From Actinernus sp. WN-2022 (Eukaryota > Cnidaria > Anthozoa > Actiniaria > Actinernidae): a stretch of DNA of 64,000 nucleotides. A model generated the notes under the pieces. It was given only the letters and a program-made list of their open reading frames with translations, was not told the DNA's origin and ran no database searches. The stretch lies in assembly GCA_030867875.1 (NCBI GenBank), contig JAOWCC010000655.1, positions 9,694,269 through 9,758,268 on the forward strand. Reading direction: 5' to 3'. Both the position numbers and the translations under genes were made by a program. Positions 24,369 to 35,560 of the stretch are shown one piece after another (position 1 is the first letter of the stretch; each line of letters begins with the position of its first letter).

Positions 24369-24692
24369 GTAAGATGGGATCATTAAATTTATGTGATTTG
24401 TATAAACGGTGGAGTGTATAACTATAAAGGCTTCAACACCGGGCGGGTTCAATCCTTGCACAATGGTGTACTGTCTACTGATCGATGTACATGTAGAGTG
24501 TAGTTGTATTTGAACTTGAATAGTGATTATTTTAATGAAGTGATTGGTATAGGTCAGGTTTTATATCATTTTATAGCGGCAATGTTTTTAAATGATATAT
24601 CACACGAATCGCGAAAGTACGAAGCGATTTTCTTTAATCCCCTACATCCCGGCCTACTACTACTAGCTAATAATAGCATTACCCTGGGCCTG

Positions 24693-24824
24693 GTTCCAGA
24701 AGGACTTGCTTGGAGAACTACTAGAGATCGAGAGAGATGAAGAGACGGCCGAGAGGTATAATAGAACCTCTGCAGGTACCCAGGGTACTAACATTTACGA
24801 GAATTTAATGACTAACTTCTCATG
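24693..24824 (+). CDS. Candidate internal or final exon of an E1-encoded protein
   Basis: After CTGGTTCCAG| at about 24692 a frame reads KDLLGELLEIERDEETAERY, then NRTSAGTQGTNIYENLMTNF before TGA near 24824; an inner donor GCAG|GTACCC is also possible. The start of the frame (QKDLLGELL) is shared with E2, which breaks off within it at 39676. The helical, charged character is coding-like, but no family was recognised. Confidence 0.25.
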
Positions 24825-27615
24825 AAGAACTAATAACCGTTGGCATTTGAAAACATTTGTGTAGCAAATTGTGCACTAATCTGGGAAGTACCGTATTCCT
24901 CGTTCCACGTCCTGTCTGCATCCAGGTTTCCAGCACATTGTAGTGAAAAATGATTTTTACTGTTATTAAATGCATGAAAATAAATGTATCTGTATTGTAT
25001 TTAGATACACTTAATTTCTTTCAATTTAACAGGAAACAGAAACTGGAGACACAATTGTGAATTTTCAACTGAAGTTGAAAACATGCAATCACAGTCATGG
25101 TGATCAGTGAAAATGTAAAACATGACAAAGAGCTGTACAAGTATGCAAATAAATTTTGTAAGTATTAAAGTAATAAAACTTTTTACTTAATATTTAATTT
25201 AAGACCAAGCAAAATACATTTCTTTCCAGTAATTAACCTGATTGACCTGGATTTTTCATAACCTCAAAACTTTTTATTGACATTTCCTAAGTTGGTCTCA
25301 TTGGGCTGGTGGTTGCCAGGGTTTCCTAGTGACCATTAGCTCTCAAGCACTGCCTTGCACAGTCCTGGGCACTGAACCTCCTACTTAGATATTTGGATCC
25401 CTCAACATTTGGTTATTGGTGTGCTTATTAATTAGCGGGGTACTCAATCTTGTTTTTAATTAGTATAGGTAATTAAATGGGGACAAGTGAAATTAGGGAT
25501 AAATTTAACTTGTGTTTGTCAAAATTTAAGTAATTATGTAGATTTTGACAAACAAGTGAGATTTATCCCTAATTTCAAGAGTCACTATTTCATAACCATT
25601 AACATTATGGAGAGCAAATTACGATCCAGATGAACATTATTTTAATTGCGCATAGGCAGCGTTTGCATATGAAATATTACAAATTATGTGTGAAATTTCT
25701 GAAATTAGGGATTAATTTGTCCTCTATGGTATTATTATGTTAATCTCCTGGTATATTATGTTTAGAAGTTCACTCCTTTTTAGTAGCCTTTTATAGCTGT
25801 GCCTTTCTCCAAGTAAATGACAGCTACATGATGGCTACAGCTAACAATGTAGCTGTAAATGACAACTACATGTACATGTACAATGTACATGTGCATTTTC
25901 CCTACCCTGTGAGCAGAGCCTTCTTGAACTTTGCTTGTTTTTGTCCAAGCTACTGGACTTGTTGAGCCTGTTAAAACCGGTTTATCAGCACCCAACTATT
26001 TTTGGGCTTTAAGCTGATAACTACATGTAGCCTGTGTACAGCCATCCATCTCACCTAAAAACTCAGGAAGGGATGTATACATGTGCTACACTGTCGTTAA
26101 ATAATCCTGTTCCAGGTCACATGGATGTTTATTTTATGAGGATTTATGGTGGAAATTAAGAATGCTGATTGGCTAAATTATTACTGTAAATATTATGTGA
26201 TATAACGCCTGTTCTTTGAAACTTTGGCACCTTTGATTGGCTAAGAGATTAGGATTTATCAGTTCTTCAGTCGACTGTCAAATAACATTATGGTTTTGGA
26301 TGCATTTTGGTATGAGTTTGCATTGTTCTGCAATACAGTAATTCTGAAATCTTCAGACAAAAATCTTGTTTCAGGATGTGGAGAATATAATGTGTACGAT
26401 GAACTTTTATCTCTACACTTCCCAGTCATAATTAAATCTCCATACATGCATTGTACAAATGTATATATATGAATGTAGGAAGTTCCTATAAGAACATTGA
26501 ATCTGCCTAATTCAAGCAGTGCTGGTGAAGTAAATATTTATATTGATTAAAAATTGATACGGTTTTGGTTTCAAAACTCCGGCTTTGTCTTCTTGTTATT
26601 TTGCTGAACTGCACAGAAGACCTTGAAATTACCATTGATTCAATAAATCTACCTTTATTTATCCTAAAGTTACCCGCTTGAAGAAGGGAATTTATTTTAT
26701 TTTCCCTGCTTCGCAGCATCCTCTTGTCTTTTTCCATTAACAATAGGAAGTGAACTATCTGAAATCTACAATGTTTACCATCTCATTTCTCTAGGCCAAT
26801 GGATATTGAGATACAGGGCGACCGTTGGGATTGGCCGTGGAGAATTTTCACTTTTATGCAAAATTATGCTGGAACACGATTAACAATAGTGTAGGACATA
26901 CATTCCCTCCTGAGTTTCAGGGAAGATGGATGGATGTACACATGCTAGCTGTAACCAAACCTGAGTCCATTGGCAGACAAATTTGGAAGACAAAGGTGAC
27001 ACGACTGAGTGAGTCAGTGGGCACAAGAAAACAAATTGACGCATGCTTGATCAATATGAAAACAACACAAATTAGTGCTGAACCATTCTTTTCTTTCGTT
27101 TTATTTGTAAGCCCTGCTTGCAGGGTAGATTTTCTGGAGAACTTATTGACTGAGAGGAAGGGCCACGACAGGAAAATATTTGGCTCGAGGATATAATTAT
27201 GTCATAAAATAATAGACTGAGCACAGCAAGGTCCGTACAAAATGACAGTTAGCCAAATACATTGTATTTTTCTGTTCGATCAGCATGACGTAACTCAGTC
27301 AATAAGTTTTGTTATTGTATGATCACTTAGTTTGTTTTAATAACAGCAAAGCAAGAAGCATAAAATAGAGCATGGCAGAACAGCTTTTTTCTGGCCTGCT
27401 CACATCAGACATGTACGGCCCCCATCACATGATTTTTTGGGTAAATGGATTTGAAAGACAAGCTGATGTGTTTGTATGCATTCAGGTCATGATAATAGGG
27501 TAAAATGCCAAAACTGAAGGGAAAATAGGCAGCTACTGGTCACTCGATTGGGCTTCTACTGACAATCGGGCCATTTAAACTTTTGTGTGTGTTATGCCAT
27601 ACTAAGGGATTTTGC

Positions 27616-27795
27616 AAACCCAGTTGGGATGCAGGGATCCCAGCTGGGATGTTTAATACAATGTAATCCTGGGTGGGATGACGGGATCCTAGTTGGGATT
27701 GGTGGAATCCCGGGTGGGATGCCATGAAAACCTGGGTGGGAATTTGTGAGGTGGGACATTAAATAATCCCGGGTGGGATTGGTGGAATCCTGCCT
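27616..27795. repeat. Degenerate minisatellite with ATCCCGGGTGGGAT core
   Basis: About eight spaced copies of TGGGATnnnnGGATCCC and ATCCCGGGTGGGAT-like words occur, with irregular spacing of 18-35 bp. The core is nearly palindromic. No coding function is implied, although a 61-codon minus-strand frame crosses it. Confidence 0.7.
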
Positions 27796-28301
27796 TTCAT
27801 TTTTATATTGGTACAGTGTAGTACATGTACATATACATTGTATAACTTAAACTCAGAAAATCATCAATGAATTTCACGAAGAATCAATTCAATAGCAGTA
27901 ATTGGCTGTTCAGAACTATGAACTAGAAGTTTTATTGTACATGTACAGTACATGTATGTCCATAATATATGAGAGTCAGGTATGTAATTATCCATTTAAT
28001 CATAAATAAATCAAACACCAATAAGAGTGTTGAAAAACTTATTTCTCAAACAATATGGAGAGAAAATATTAATTCATGTATAAAACAAATGATAATTATA
28101 TGAAATGATGCATTTTACATTGAAAACATAAAAGGTAATAAGTAAGTGAAGTACAGAGGCCATTGTGTAATATTGCTTATTTTCTCAATCTACAGCATTT
28201 GTCTGGTCTAATTTTGAAGATGCGAAAGTGTTGCAAGTCAGAAATATGTACCGTACTGCAATACATTACAGCTGTGGAGCAAGGAGGGTATTTAAAAAAA
28301 C

Positions 28302-28553
28302 AGGGTTGCCACAGTCAGGGAAAAGTCAGGGAATTTTGCATCTGGTCAGGGAAATTCTAAATTTCTTGTCAAAGTCAGCTAGGGAATTATATTTTCTGGG
28401 TGCCATGATGACCTTTCATGCCTCAAAACATATGCGAGGGTAGGCTACATGTTTTGACAATGACTTTTCTTTAATGGACGAGGGAATATCGAACAGTTCT
28501 ATTATCAGCCAGTGAAAACTCAGACTTTTTTTTTCCTGATTGGTGGCAACCCT
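28302..28553. mobile_element. hAT-like MITE, about 250 bp
   Basis: The left end reads CAGGGTTGCCACAGTCAGGG and the right end, inverted, CAGGGTTGCCACCAATCAGG. CAGGG ends are typical of hAT. An 8 bp duplication is not clear because both flanks are A-rich. The interior repeats GTCAGGGAAA three times. Confidence 0.6.
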
Positions 28554-28974
28554 GAAAAAGCAAAGACAATATTCAAACCTAGCCCTAACAATACCCAATA
28601 TTTTGTACCAACATTTTTTGTAAAATTTGGCCATTTAAGGCTGGTATTAAGCCAGCTAAAATAATATACTTTTTATACATGTAGGATTCATATTGAGAGA
28701 GTCAAGGCCTTGATAGCGTTTAAATTGCCTTCACGCTTCAATTGTTAAATCGTAGAAATGTTGGTTCAAGTTTTGGATGCTCAGAATTTGGAGAGATGCA
28801 AGACAACAACTGTCTCTATAGTAATATATATACTCTGAGTTTCATGATGGTAGAAGACATCAAAGGTTGCATGCCAACATCAAGATTGAAACTAATTTAA
28901 GTCTGGTTGAATGTTGCATATTATGACTATATATAGTTTATACAAATTATAATTTCAAATTTTATTGAAGTACT

Positions 28975-29700
28975 CTCTAATCTCTATTTGATTACTACCT
29001 TGTCTGTTGTTATAAGCTATTGGATGTCTATCTGAATACTATCCTCATTTTATATATATAAGTATACTATCTAATCTCTATTTGATCACTACCTTATCTG
29101 TTGTTATAAGCTATTGGATGTCTATCTGAATACTATCATTAATATATTATAAGTACTATCTAATCTCTATTTGATCACTACCTTACCTGTTGTTATAGGC
29201 TATCGGATGTCTATCTGAACACTATCTTCATTTTATCTAAGTACTATCTAATCTCTATTTTATCACTATCTTCTCTGTTGTTATAAGCTATCTGATATCT
29301 ATCTGAATACTATCCTCACTTTAGTTAAGTACTATCTAATCTCTATCTAATGGATACCTGAACAGTATCTGGTTCCTAACTGAATGCTAACTTATCTCTA
29401 CCTGGGCTGTATCTGAAAAGTAGTTATTTTAGATTTTGATGACTAGTTTTAGTATAACTAAAAAGTATGCAAAACCTATCTGTTTATGCCTATCCGAAAT
29501 CTATCTTAAATACGGATAGCATGTAGATAGACTATCCGAATGGTTCCAATTAGATAGTTTTCAGATAGCTCTTACTTATTAATTAGATAGTAAGCAGATA
29601 AATATGTCGGATAGTATTTAACTAAAGATAAGTTAGTTTTCAGATATCGGGTGTAACTAGTATTCAGATAGTATTCAGATAGTGTCAATTTTTGTAAGGG
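28975..29700. repeat. Right subterminal GATAG/CTATC array of E1
   Basis: The word TATAAGCTAT (or TATAGGCTAT) starts at 29011, 29105, 29194 and 29282, giving four units of 88-94 bp with CTAATCTCTATTTGATCACT and GGATGTCTATCTGAATACTA cores. It then breaks into irregular GATAG/CTATC words up to the right terminus. It has the same word family as the left array but a different unit length. Confidence 0.85.
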
Positions 29701-30756
29701 TTGCGACACAACCTATACCTACCTTATAACAATACAACTACGTTGTGCTGGTAATGATTCATTAATGAACGAGAGGAGGAAAATATTTTTCATTCGGATG
29801 AGCTGGCGAAGTAGAATGAAATGCTTGTTTCTTTGTGGCCTGCCATAAGTTTCAGTCTCCTTCAAGATGTAGAAAATGAGCACTAGCACAGTGGCAGCTC
29901 ACTAATACTAGAAAATGGTGGTCTGTAGTTTACGACCTCAATCGGAAATATTGTATTGAGAATTTAGCCTGAATTTCAGCCGTCACCACTGGTTTGTTAA
30001 TAATTGAGAATTACAATTAGATGACTTTATTTCACATGTAGAATGACATTACCTAACTATTCACAATGAATAGCAACATTATGTGGAATTTGTTGTTCTA
30101 AATTGCTTGATTTCTCATAGTCGTACTGCACCTGATATCATTACAATGCATCAAATTTGAGTGACTCGATATCGTGCAGACTACTCAAATAACCATTGCA
30201 CTTCAATCAACAACACCCATACCAAGTTTTTTTGGTAATTCTAACGACCCTCAAGGAACAATATTGAAAAGAAAGTAATATTAAACTACAGAATTGAAGG
30301 AAATTGTGGCTGAAATGTACATGCACAGCATGTATGTGTGTGTTGTGTGTGTATCGAGGCTCTATCATTTCCAACCCCCCCCCCCCCCCCCGGCATACCA
30401 TAACCCTAACCTAACCCCCCCCGGAATACGTGGGGCATTTGCACATTGACATTTGACAGACAAGAGCATCAGTCAAGAGCATCAGTAGAGAACCAATTCT
30501 CTGGCTACTCTAGCACAAACGATGTTGACACAAAATTATGCTAGAACTCCATGCAGTACATGCTATAGATGGCCCGAGTTAAGGCCACTCAGGGTCTCTT
30601 GTTAAAAGCTAAATTACCGTCATTCACAAAAATTCAGTCTTGTCCGTGGTGTATATTACAGAGTTACATAAAGGGAACTGTTCGAAGCCTTCCTCGCTCG
30701 TGAGAGGATTCTCGTTTAACAGCTCTAACGAAAGTTAAGCATGCACCAATAATCTC
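29701..30756. other. Non-coding spacer with poly-C and telomere-like words
   Basis: No gene seen. A run of 17 C at 30375-30391 is followed by ATAACCCTAACCTAACCC and a further run of eight C. The telomere-like part is only two to three degenerate CCCTAA units. Confidence 0.6.
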
Positions 30757-31155
30757 GTCACTCGTGGTCTAGCGGTTACTGTTCGGGTAGGATTGTGTCA
30801 GTCGTTCTATAAATCTTAGCTTCCTGGATTCGATTCCTACGCTGAGCGTTGTGAATTTTTTTTTCAAGTAGAGGCTCCCCAATTCCTTGTAAAATTTATA
30901 AGTGCCGCTTCGGGTGCTCGTGAAATATTCTAAGTCCCAAATTATTCATAGTTTATAACAAAGGGAGTTTTGTGACGCAGTCTGTGAGGTTGTTACACCG
31001 AGGTAAAGCCCCTATTTTAGAACTCTCCACTTACAACATCTAGGCACCTGAAGAAGGCTAGTTTGGCTAGCCGAAATATAGTACCTTTAAAACTATATAC
31101 ACGTCGTTTCAGCTTTGCTATAGTCCTCAGGATAGAGTAAAAACTCTATCCGCAG
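30757..31155 (+). mobile_element. tRNA-derived SINE
   Basis: The head has a Pol III A box (TGGTCTAGCGG) and a B box (GGATTCGATTCC) about 60 bases later, too far apart and too irregular for a working tRNA. The body carries CACCTGAAGAAGGCTAG and TTTGGCTAGCCGAAATATA, a conserved tail domain of the kind shared by V-type SINEs and some retroelement 3' ends. Confidence 0.65.
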
Positions 31156-32029
31156 TCTGTGGCTTCCGGTTGACCTTTTCGACATTATGCGGCGCCAAAT
31201 CGGCGCGGTGTTCAAGTGTGTGCACTTGAACTACTTGAACAGCGAGAGCTGATTGGTTGGGGGTGAAATACCTCGACTTGGAAAATAAAACGAATAATAA
31301 ACACTTGCGATTTAAGACTCGGGCCTGCCCACAGGCAGCCCGAGTAAATAGGGCAATTGAATTTGATGCTTAAAGGGGCTATGTCACGGTACTATGCATG
31401 TATGGAGTCAGTGTTCGATTGGTGGGTTAAAACAGTTCAACCCCCCTCCTTCAATACTGGATTGAAAGTATGTTCATTATTTTACTTGAATAATGTATAT
31501 TTACACAGTTTATTAGTCATTTTTGAATATTTGCTTTGATATTTACCATCCCACACGTGCACGAGGTTCGTCAGTTCATATGAGAATCTCTGATAATGAG
31601 TGTGTCCGGCCCGGACATGTTGATAAAATTTAGCTCGGAATTGTCCGATGAACAACTGTCTTCAGATTCGGAGCCTGACGAAGACATTTTGTCAAAAAGT
31701 ACAGCAGAAAATTACAGAACTTACGACGCTATAGAGACGTGTATAGGACTCATTTATTATGCAAAAATGTGCTGGCAGAAATATACATATTTTTCTAAAC
31801 ATCCATGTAATATTTGGGCCTTATATCAGTGATTTTACCAAATGTTTTGTATAAATCAGAAATCGTTTCATTCACAAGGAGAAAGAAGTGACCTTTTGTT
31901 GGCCTCACATGTCGTCACATAATTAGCATATTGGAAATAGAAACCTCTATAACTCATAGCCGCACCACTCAAATTAAGAAATATTTTACAATTCAACTAT
32001 TTACTTGATGGAGAATTGATTTTAATGAT
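31156..32029. other. Spacer with a dispersed repeat and no gene
   Basis: At 31318-31345 ACTCGGGCCTGCC and GGCAGCCCGAGT form a short palindrome; with the preceding 80 bases this matches 11458-11515 in inverted orientation. Small frames of 60-78 codons (31357-31832) show no domain pattern. Confidence 0.45.
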
Positions 32030-32607
32030 AAAAAATTTGGGCTCATATGCACTTTAAATGGTAGAACTAAGGGAGATTTTCTTGGTCAGTTTTCTTCTCA
32101 CACCTATAATGGCGCGAGTGTTGTTGATTACGCTATCGTTTCTCGTGACTTATTTACATCTATCAATCTTTTCACGGTTTCAAGTGTTACAGAATTTTCT
32201 CATCACTCTTTTCTTTCCTTTGTCTTGGATGCTAAATTTACGAACCGGTTAGAAAATGAAGTCGACTTAGAGTCTCATCCAGTGACTTTTCTTTGGAATG
32301 ATAAATTCAAAAATGAGTTCATCGGTATCATTGAATCGGATGAGGTCAATATGCAATTATGCTTTTCGTTTGATTCGATAGGGAAGGAGGAGACCGATAT
32401 CGATGCGTTGGATCTTGATTTTACAAACATTTTAGTCGATGCGGCTAAAAAGGTTTTACCAACTAGAAAATTCAAAAGTCAATGTATGAAAAAGAAAAAT
32501 GTTATCCAAAATCAAAAATGGTTCGACAAAAATTGTTATGATCTCAAAAAGGAGCTACGTACGCAACTTAGGGTTTTTTGGTCTCATAATATCCAGGCGA
32601 TCCCTTC
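32030..32607 (+). pseudogene. LINE-1 fragment: endonuclease C-terminal part
   Basis: The first LINE is read in its endonuclease domain: LNGRTKGDFLGQFSSHTYNG, then SVVDYAIVSRDLFTSI and FSHHSF, corresponding to the family's D-Y-x-x-x-S and S-D-H motifs (here S-H-H). It continues into the linker (QKWFDKNCYDLKKELR) until broken at 32608 by the TTAA-flanked element. The upstream part of the ORF is missing. The RT part of the same element resumes at 33830. Confidence 0.75.
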
Positions 32608-32611
32608 TTAA

Positions 32612-33825
32612 GGACGGTGCCTCCTATTGTCAGCGCGCACACCGTTCTGCGCATCTTGCGTCCCGCGGGTCATCCCGCGAGACAGGCCATTTGCAGAACT
32701 ATTTAAAAAAAGCTGTGTTAATTGTGTAATTTGACAGACAGAAAGATGAAGGACTTTAAAATACGGTCGAAAGATATGCTTGAGAAATGAACGATTTGGG
32801 AAATCTTTAAATTCCACTACACGGCCACGAAAGACAATTTTCAGCTGAAATGGTATTCAAAGAGCCGACCATATCAATGATTTATCGTGGGGAGACGGTC
32901 GAAGAATCGTAGATTTAGGAGATTTATCCGACCAATTGAATGAAGGTTGTTTGGACTGCCATGAATCGCTGCTGTCTTTTCGCCCAGCGCCTTGTGCTGT
33001 AGGCCTGTCGATGCTTTCGAGTTTCGTCTGTTTCTCCAAACATGGACTTGGCAGTGAATACGGTAAAATAAGCTTTGTTAAAACGGGTAAACCTCTTGGA
33101 AATCCAAAGAAGAATGAAGGAGGAAGGACTGTATGTGGTTTGAGCACAAAGGAAGCAGTAACAGGTTTGATTTTCAATGAAGAAAGTCGAAAGACGGGAC
33201 TGACTCTTTTCCCCACCGCCATCTTGAAAATCTCCCAGAATGCAATAAAAGAAACCAATTTTCAGACTTACTAGGGAGGCCTTGGTAAAAATTGTCAATT
33301 TTTGAAAATAAAATTAGCGATAAAGAGGCCTACCGTCCACATAACTTTTTAAAACGCGTGGATACCCCCATTTTTTCTTTTTGTAATCTATAATATAGAA
33401 GGTAAACAACGTTTACGTATATTTTTTGTCTTTATAAAATTGAAACTTGATGTCCATTTCAGCAAAAATATATGTCTGTTCATGGTCACTAATGAGGCTT
33501 ACAAAGCAAAATTTGTACAAAAAATTATAATCATTGTAAGATAAATTGTTTGATTGGCATCCTTTGTGAAGAACGCTATGTCTCACGTTTTTTGCCCTAA
33601 TATTTTGCGCAATAACCCAAACTATTAATCGAATTTTAAAATAGTTTCTAGGACAAAGAAAAATGCTGAGTCAGCACTTTTTTCGATTTTCATCCTTAAT
33701 TATCTCTCTTAAACGTAAGGGTACCCCATAATTTTTTTTCTGATTTCAAAAGCTCCTTAGGGGGTTCAAACAATCCTTATAGATTTTTATAAAACAAATT
33801 GGTTTGCAATTAGTACGCACCGTCC
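32612..33825 (+). mobile_element. TTAA-flanked DNA transposon, Kolobok-like, decayed
   Basis: TTAA flanks both sides (32608-32611 and 33826-33829) and the ends are inverted copies of GGACGGTGC (then STMCTA). In the plus strand, about 32849-33274 reads GRRIVDLGDLSDQL...GCLDC and GLGSEYGKISFVKTGK...NTK-like GLSTKEAVTGLIF, which resembles the N-terminal part of a Mutator-like transposase domain family common in cnidarians; the second cysteine pair expected after GLGS is missing. TTAA duplication favours Kolobok over piggyBac given the G-rich ends. The transposase assignment is from memory of the motif order, and the rest of the enzyme is absent. Confidence 0.6.
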
Positions 33826-33829
33826 TTAA

Positions 33830-35560
33830 GACATAAGTTTTTTTCCACCAAGAAAAAATACAAACAATTAATTAAGCGTTCAAAATATCAATTTAAAAAT
33901 GAATTATTAGATAAAATTCAACACTTAGAAAGTAACAATCCAAAGGAGTTTTGGAAACTTGTTAATGTTATTAAGTCAAATGAATTACCAAGCGCTTCTA
34001 ACGACATATCTCCTTCTGTGTGGTACGAGTACTTTAAAGAATTGAATAAGATCAACTTTACAACACACAGTAAAAGTAACGAAGCTCAAATAGTTAAGGA
34101 TTATCACATCTGGGCTTCTGATAACGTTACGATTCTTGACGTTCCCATTTCAATAAACGAGATAAATGAAGTTTCAAAAAAACTAAAACACTAAAAGGCT
34201 AACGCAAGAGATTATATATGTAACGAAATCATTAAATCGTCCTTAGGCATTTTAGCACCTCAGTTCATTAAGTTGTTCAACACAATCCTTAGTCATGGGC
34301 ATTTTCCCCGTACATGGTCAGAGGGGTTGATAGTACCTATATATAAGTCCGGTGATAGGTTAAATCCTGATAATTATAGGGGTATTAGCCATTAGTAGTT
34401 GCTTAGGCAAATTCTTCACTCTTATTCTGAACACTCGCTTCAATTCATTTCTAGACGAAAATAACATAATAAATAAAAGTCAAATAGGTTTCAGGAAAGG
34501 TTTTAGAACATCCGATCACATGTTAGTATTAAAAAGCATAATAGACTTTTATAAATCAAAAAACAAACCTCTTTTTGCCTGTTTTATCGATTTCAGGAAG
34601 GCATACGATAGTGTATGGAGAGAGGGTTTATTTTTCAAACTCATCAAGTATGGATGCAGTAGAAATTTCTTACGAATCTTACTCAGAATCTATTCCTCTG
34701 CTAAATCCGCTGTGAAAATAAGTAAAGGTATCACACCCTTTTTTCAGTCGGAAGTTGGCGTTAAACAAGGATGTAACCTTAGTCCTAGACTTTTTAATAT
34801 TTTCATAAATGACATCCCGGATTTATTTAACAACAGTTGTGACCCAGTAAATCTGAATGGCACTAAGTTAAGCTGTTTGTTATATGCTGATGACTTAGTT
34901 CTGTTTTCTGAATCTCAATCTGGATTACAATCGTGTCTCCGGGAGCTACATTCATATACTAAAAAATGGAATTTATGTGTGAATCTAAAAAAAAACTAAA
35001 ATCTTAATTTTTGCGTCATCTTCTCAGAGACTAAAACTAAATAAACTCTTATGGTACTTCGGTAATGATATTTTGGAAAGTGTAGAATAATATACGTACC
35101 TAGGTATCATCTTTCACTTTGCAGGTAATTATAAAATTGCCCAAAAATTGTTATACAACAAGGCGTTACGGGCGTATCATAGCCTTTTTAGATGTTTTTC
35201 GAATGTTGAGAATGTCCCCGTGAAGGTGCTTTTAAAACTCTTCAACTCCGTGGTAACGCCTGTGTTATTATATGGTTGTGAAATTTGTTTTTTTTTGTGT
35301 TTGGGAAAAAATATCTAGTTTCGACCATTTTAAATGTAAACTATTTACGTCCGTAAGTTGTATAGAGAAACTTCATTTGAAATTTTGTAAGCGTATCCTG
35401 GGTGTTCACAGTAAAGCATCAAACCTGGCAGTATACTCAGAATTAGGAAGAACACCTTTAATAATACAGATCGCAATATTGACTTTGAAATATTGGTTAC
35501 GTTTAAAAGACGCTAATTTCAACGATACTCTCGAATGGTTGACGAATGATGTCATGGACT
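33830..35560 (+). pseudogene. LINE-1 fragment: reverse transcriptase and C-terminal part
   Basis: Reading with several frameshifts and stops, the linker is followed by GLIVPIYKSGDRLNPDNYRG (RT motif 1), SQIGFRKGFRTSDH, FACFIDFRKAYDSVW (catalytic Asp), GVKQGCNLSPRLFNIFIND, and LLYADDLVLF at about 34876-34905 with the YADD active site. Then come YTYLGI, VLLYGCE and a C-terminal segment SNLAVYSELGRTPL. This is a non-LTR retrotransposon of the endonuclease/RT type related to the jockey/I/CR1 group; the clade is not resolved. The 3' UTR is missing: at about 35560 it passes directly into a different LINE. Confidence 0.85.

Larger units (their letters stand above)
24825..28974. other. Right half of E1, not present in E2
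   Basis: No gene supported. A 123-codon frame (26825-27196) has no recognised domain and looks like a possible remnant only. A degenerate minisatellite of ATCCCGGGTGGGAT words lies at about 27616-27795. A hAT-like MITE lies at 28302-28553. Words TACATGTA and GTACATGTAC are frequent. AATAAA-type signals occur near 25145-25180 after a possible short 3' exon (GGAAACAGAAACTGG... from about 25031). Confidence 0.45.
17021..29700. mobile_element. E1: candidate 12.7 kb DNA transposon with subterminal arrays
   Basis: The left end reads CCCTTACGAAAACGAACCTA and the right end, inverted, CCCTTACAAAAATTGACACT; both go on to CTATCTnnnTACTATCT, giving about 34 bp of imperfect inverted termini. Inside each end lies an array of GATAG/CTATC words (17021-18060 and 28975-29700). 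The body has no long reading frame; candidate exon-like pieces are listed separately. Later insertions at 18103-18318, 18323-20012 and 20162-20450 are absent from the inverted copy E2, and 17237-24723 aligns with E2. Flanks read ...GTCGCTT and TTGCGAC..., so a TT duplication is possible but nothing longer is clear. CCC ends recall piggyBac-like elements, but no TTAA flanks are present. Superfamily unknown. Confidence 0.6.

Noticed and set aside
17021..29700. Assignment of E1 to piggyBac
   Set aside because: CCC ends fit, but TTAA flanks and a DDE transposase are absent.
32924..33298. Minus-strand genes of 124-133 codons
   Set aside because: They overlap the plus-strand frame that carries the transposase-like motifs and show no domain themselves.
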